From: an uncultured Eubacterium sp.
GTDB taxonomy: Bacteria; Bacillota; Clostridia; Peptostreptococcales; Anaerovoracaceae
Assembly: GCA_905193765.1 (NCBI GenBank)
Contig: CAJJPZ010000146.1
Location: 1-5,445 of the forward strand
Length of the DNA: 5,445 nt
Reading direction: 5' to 3'
Each line of letters opens with the position of its first letter. Within the stretch, counting starts at the first letter, position 1. Of the stretch, positions 4,678-5,445 are shown in pieces. The translations under genes were made by a program, and so were the position numbers. The notes beneath the pieces were generated by a model. It saw nothing but the letters and a program-made list of their open reading frames with translations. It was not told the DNA's origin and ran no database searches.

Positions 4678-5445
4678 ATGATCCATAATATAGAAGAATT
4701 AAAAGCATTGAGAGACGATACCCTCAAATCGATGAGCATCAGACTTGATCGTACGCTTCCTGCAGGCACACCTGAAGATGAGATCCATATTCTCGTGTGC
4801 GGAGTTGCAGGCTGTGCATCATCAGGCTCCCTTGAGGTTGCAAAAGTCCTCGAAGAACAGATAAGAGTGCATCAGCTGGGTGCGAAGGTAAAGGTCATAA
4901 AGACGGGATGTTTCGGTCTCTGTGCTGAAGGTCCTATCATGCTGGTCTGTCCTGAGCATGTGATGTATACGAAAGTCACCCCTAAAGATGTGAACGAGAT
5001 CGTGGAAAGCCACATTGAGAATGGCAAGATCGTGACAAGGCTCCTGGCAGGAGAGAACGAACACGAAGAGATCCGCAACAGGCTCCCGCAGATACCGTTC
5101 TTCTCCATGCAGGAAAGGATCGCACTGCACAACTGCGGTATAATCGATCCTGAAAATATAGACGAATACATAGCCCTCGACGGTTATCAGGCTCTCGCAA
5201 AGGTATTCGAAGAGATGGAACCGGATGAGGTAATAGACGAAATAAAGAAATCAGGTCTCAGAGGAAGAGGAGGCGGCGGCTTCCCTACAGGACGCAAATG
5301 GGAATCATCTGCTGTAGTAAGACAGCATGAAAAGTTCGTCATCTGTAACGCTGACGAAGGTGACCCGGGCGCATTCATGGACAGATCCATACTGGAGGGC
5401 GACCCTCACGCAGTCATCGAGGCTATGATAATAAACGGTTATGCA
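4678..5445 (+). CDS. nuoF: NuoF-like FMN/NAD(P)H-binding subunit (HydB/HndC type), N-terminal part
   Basis: First 256 residues of a flavoprotein that oxidises or reduces NAD(P)(H) through FMN and iron-sulfur clusters; the right edge cuts the gene. Seen: a thioredoxin-like [2Fe-2S] domain at about 36-120 with C41-x4-C46 and C78-x3-C82, then the NuoF core with GLRGRGGGGFPTGRKW (193-208, flavin/nucleotide loop) and CNADEGDPGAFMDRSILEGD (223-242). The fused N-terminal ferredoxin domain is absent from ordinary E. coli NuoF but typical of HydB of bifurcating hydrogenases and HndC, so a soluble hydrogenase- or formate dehydrogenase-type complex is more likely than membrane Complex I. AAGGAG (4666-4671), overlapping the nuoE-like stop, lies six bases before the ATG. 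The C-terminal cluster motifs and the partner subunit are not visible. Confidence 0.93.
   Translation, partial: MIHNIEELKALRDDTLKSMSIRLDRTLPAGTPEDEIHILVCGVAGCASSGSLEVAKVLEEQIRVHQLGAKVKVIKTGCFGLCAEGPIMLVCPEHVMYTKVTPKDVNEIVESHIENGKIVTRLLAGENEHEEIRNRLPQIPFFSMQERIALHNCGIIDPENIDEYIALDGYQALAKVFEEMEPDEVIDEIKKSGLRGRGGGGFPTGRKWESSAVVRQHEKFVICNADEGDPGAFMDRSILEGDPHAVIEAMIINGYA

Overview
The window looks like chromosome of an anaerobic Firmicute, probably of class Clostridia (inference). The reasons are strong AGGAGG-type ribosome binding sites, a clostridial-type radical SAM protein, a PatA-type putrescine aminotransferase, and the start of a NuoE/NuoF-like operon of the kind that feeds [FeFe]-hydrogenases or NAD(P)-linked formate dehydrogenases. 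No rRNA, tRNA, CRISPR array, insertion sequence or phage gene was seen.

Layout. Positions 1-649 (minus) hold the N-terminal 216 residues of putrescine aminotransferase PatA, and the gene runs off the left edge. Positions 650-1092 are non-coding. They carry a good ribosome binding site, a sigma-54-like -24/-12 element (835-851) pointing at patA, and further upstream a cluster of TCTCA half-sites that includes a 15-bp palindrome (1028-1042). Positions 1093-2253 (minus) encode a 386-residue radical SAM protein of unknown substrate. Positions 2254-2381 are a divergent promoter region. Positions 2382-3740 (plus) encode a FeoB-like membrane protein that has both Gate regions and the FeoB core but no GTPase domain; its inter-Gate linker is cysteine-rich. 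Positions 3741-4169 have no convincing gene: a GC-rich stretch to about 3900, then an AT-rich control region with a long direct repeat, a good promoter and inverted repeats. Positions 4170-4667 (plus) encode a complete NuoE-like [2Fe-2S] subunit. Positions 4678-5445 (plus) encode the first 256 residues of a NuoF/HydB/HndC-like flavoprotein, cut by the right edge.

How the genes work together. The NuoE-like and NuoF-like genes are 10 bases apart and translationally linked, and would form the NAD(P)(H)-oxidising diaphorase part of a soluble redox complex; the partner that decides the function lies outside the window. patA would move nitrogen from putrescine (or a related diamine) to 2-oxoglutarate. 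Its sigma-54-like promoter would fit nitrogen- or substrate-responsive control, as known for E. coli patA. The radical SAM and FeoB-like genes are divergent and share a short control region, so they may be co-regulated, but nothing in the sequence proves a joint function.

Most unusual points: the GTPase-less FeoB with a Cys-x3-Cys-x2-Cys linker, the sigma-54-like promoter with its upstream palindrome, the repeat-rich control region before the redox operon, and a strong excess of the word CTGCAG (16 copies by manual count, 13 of them between 1342 and 3432). None of these is proven to be a new system.
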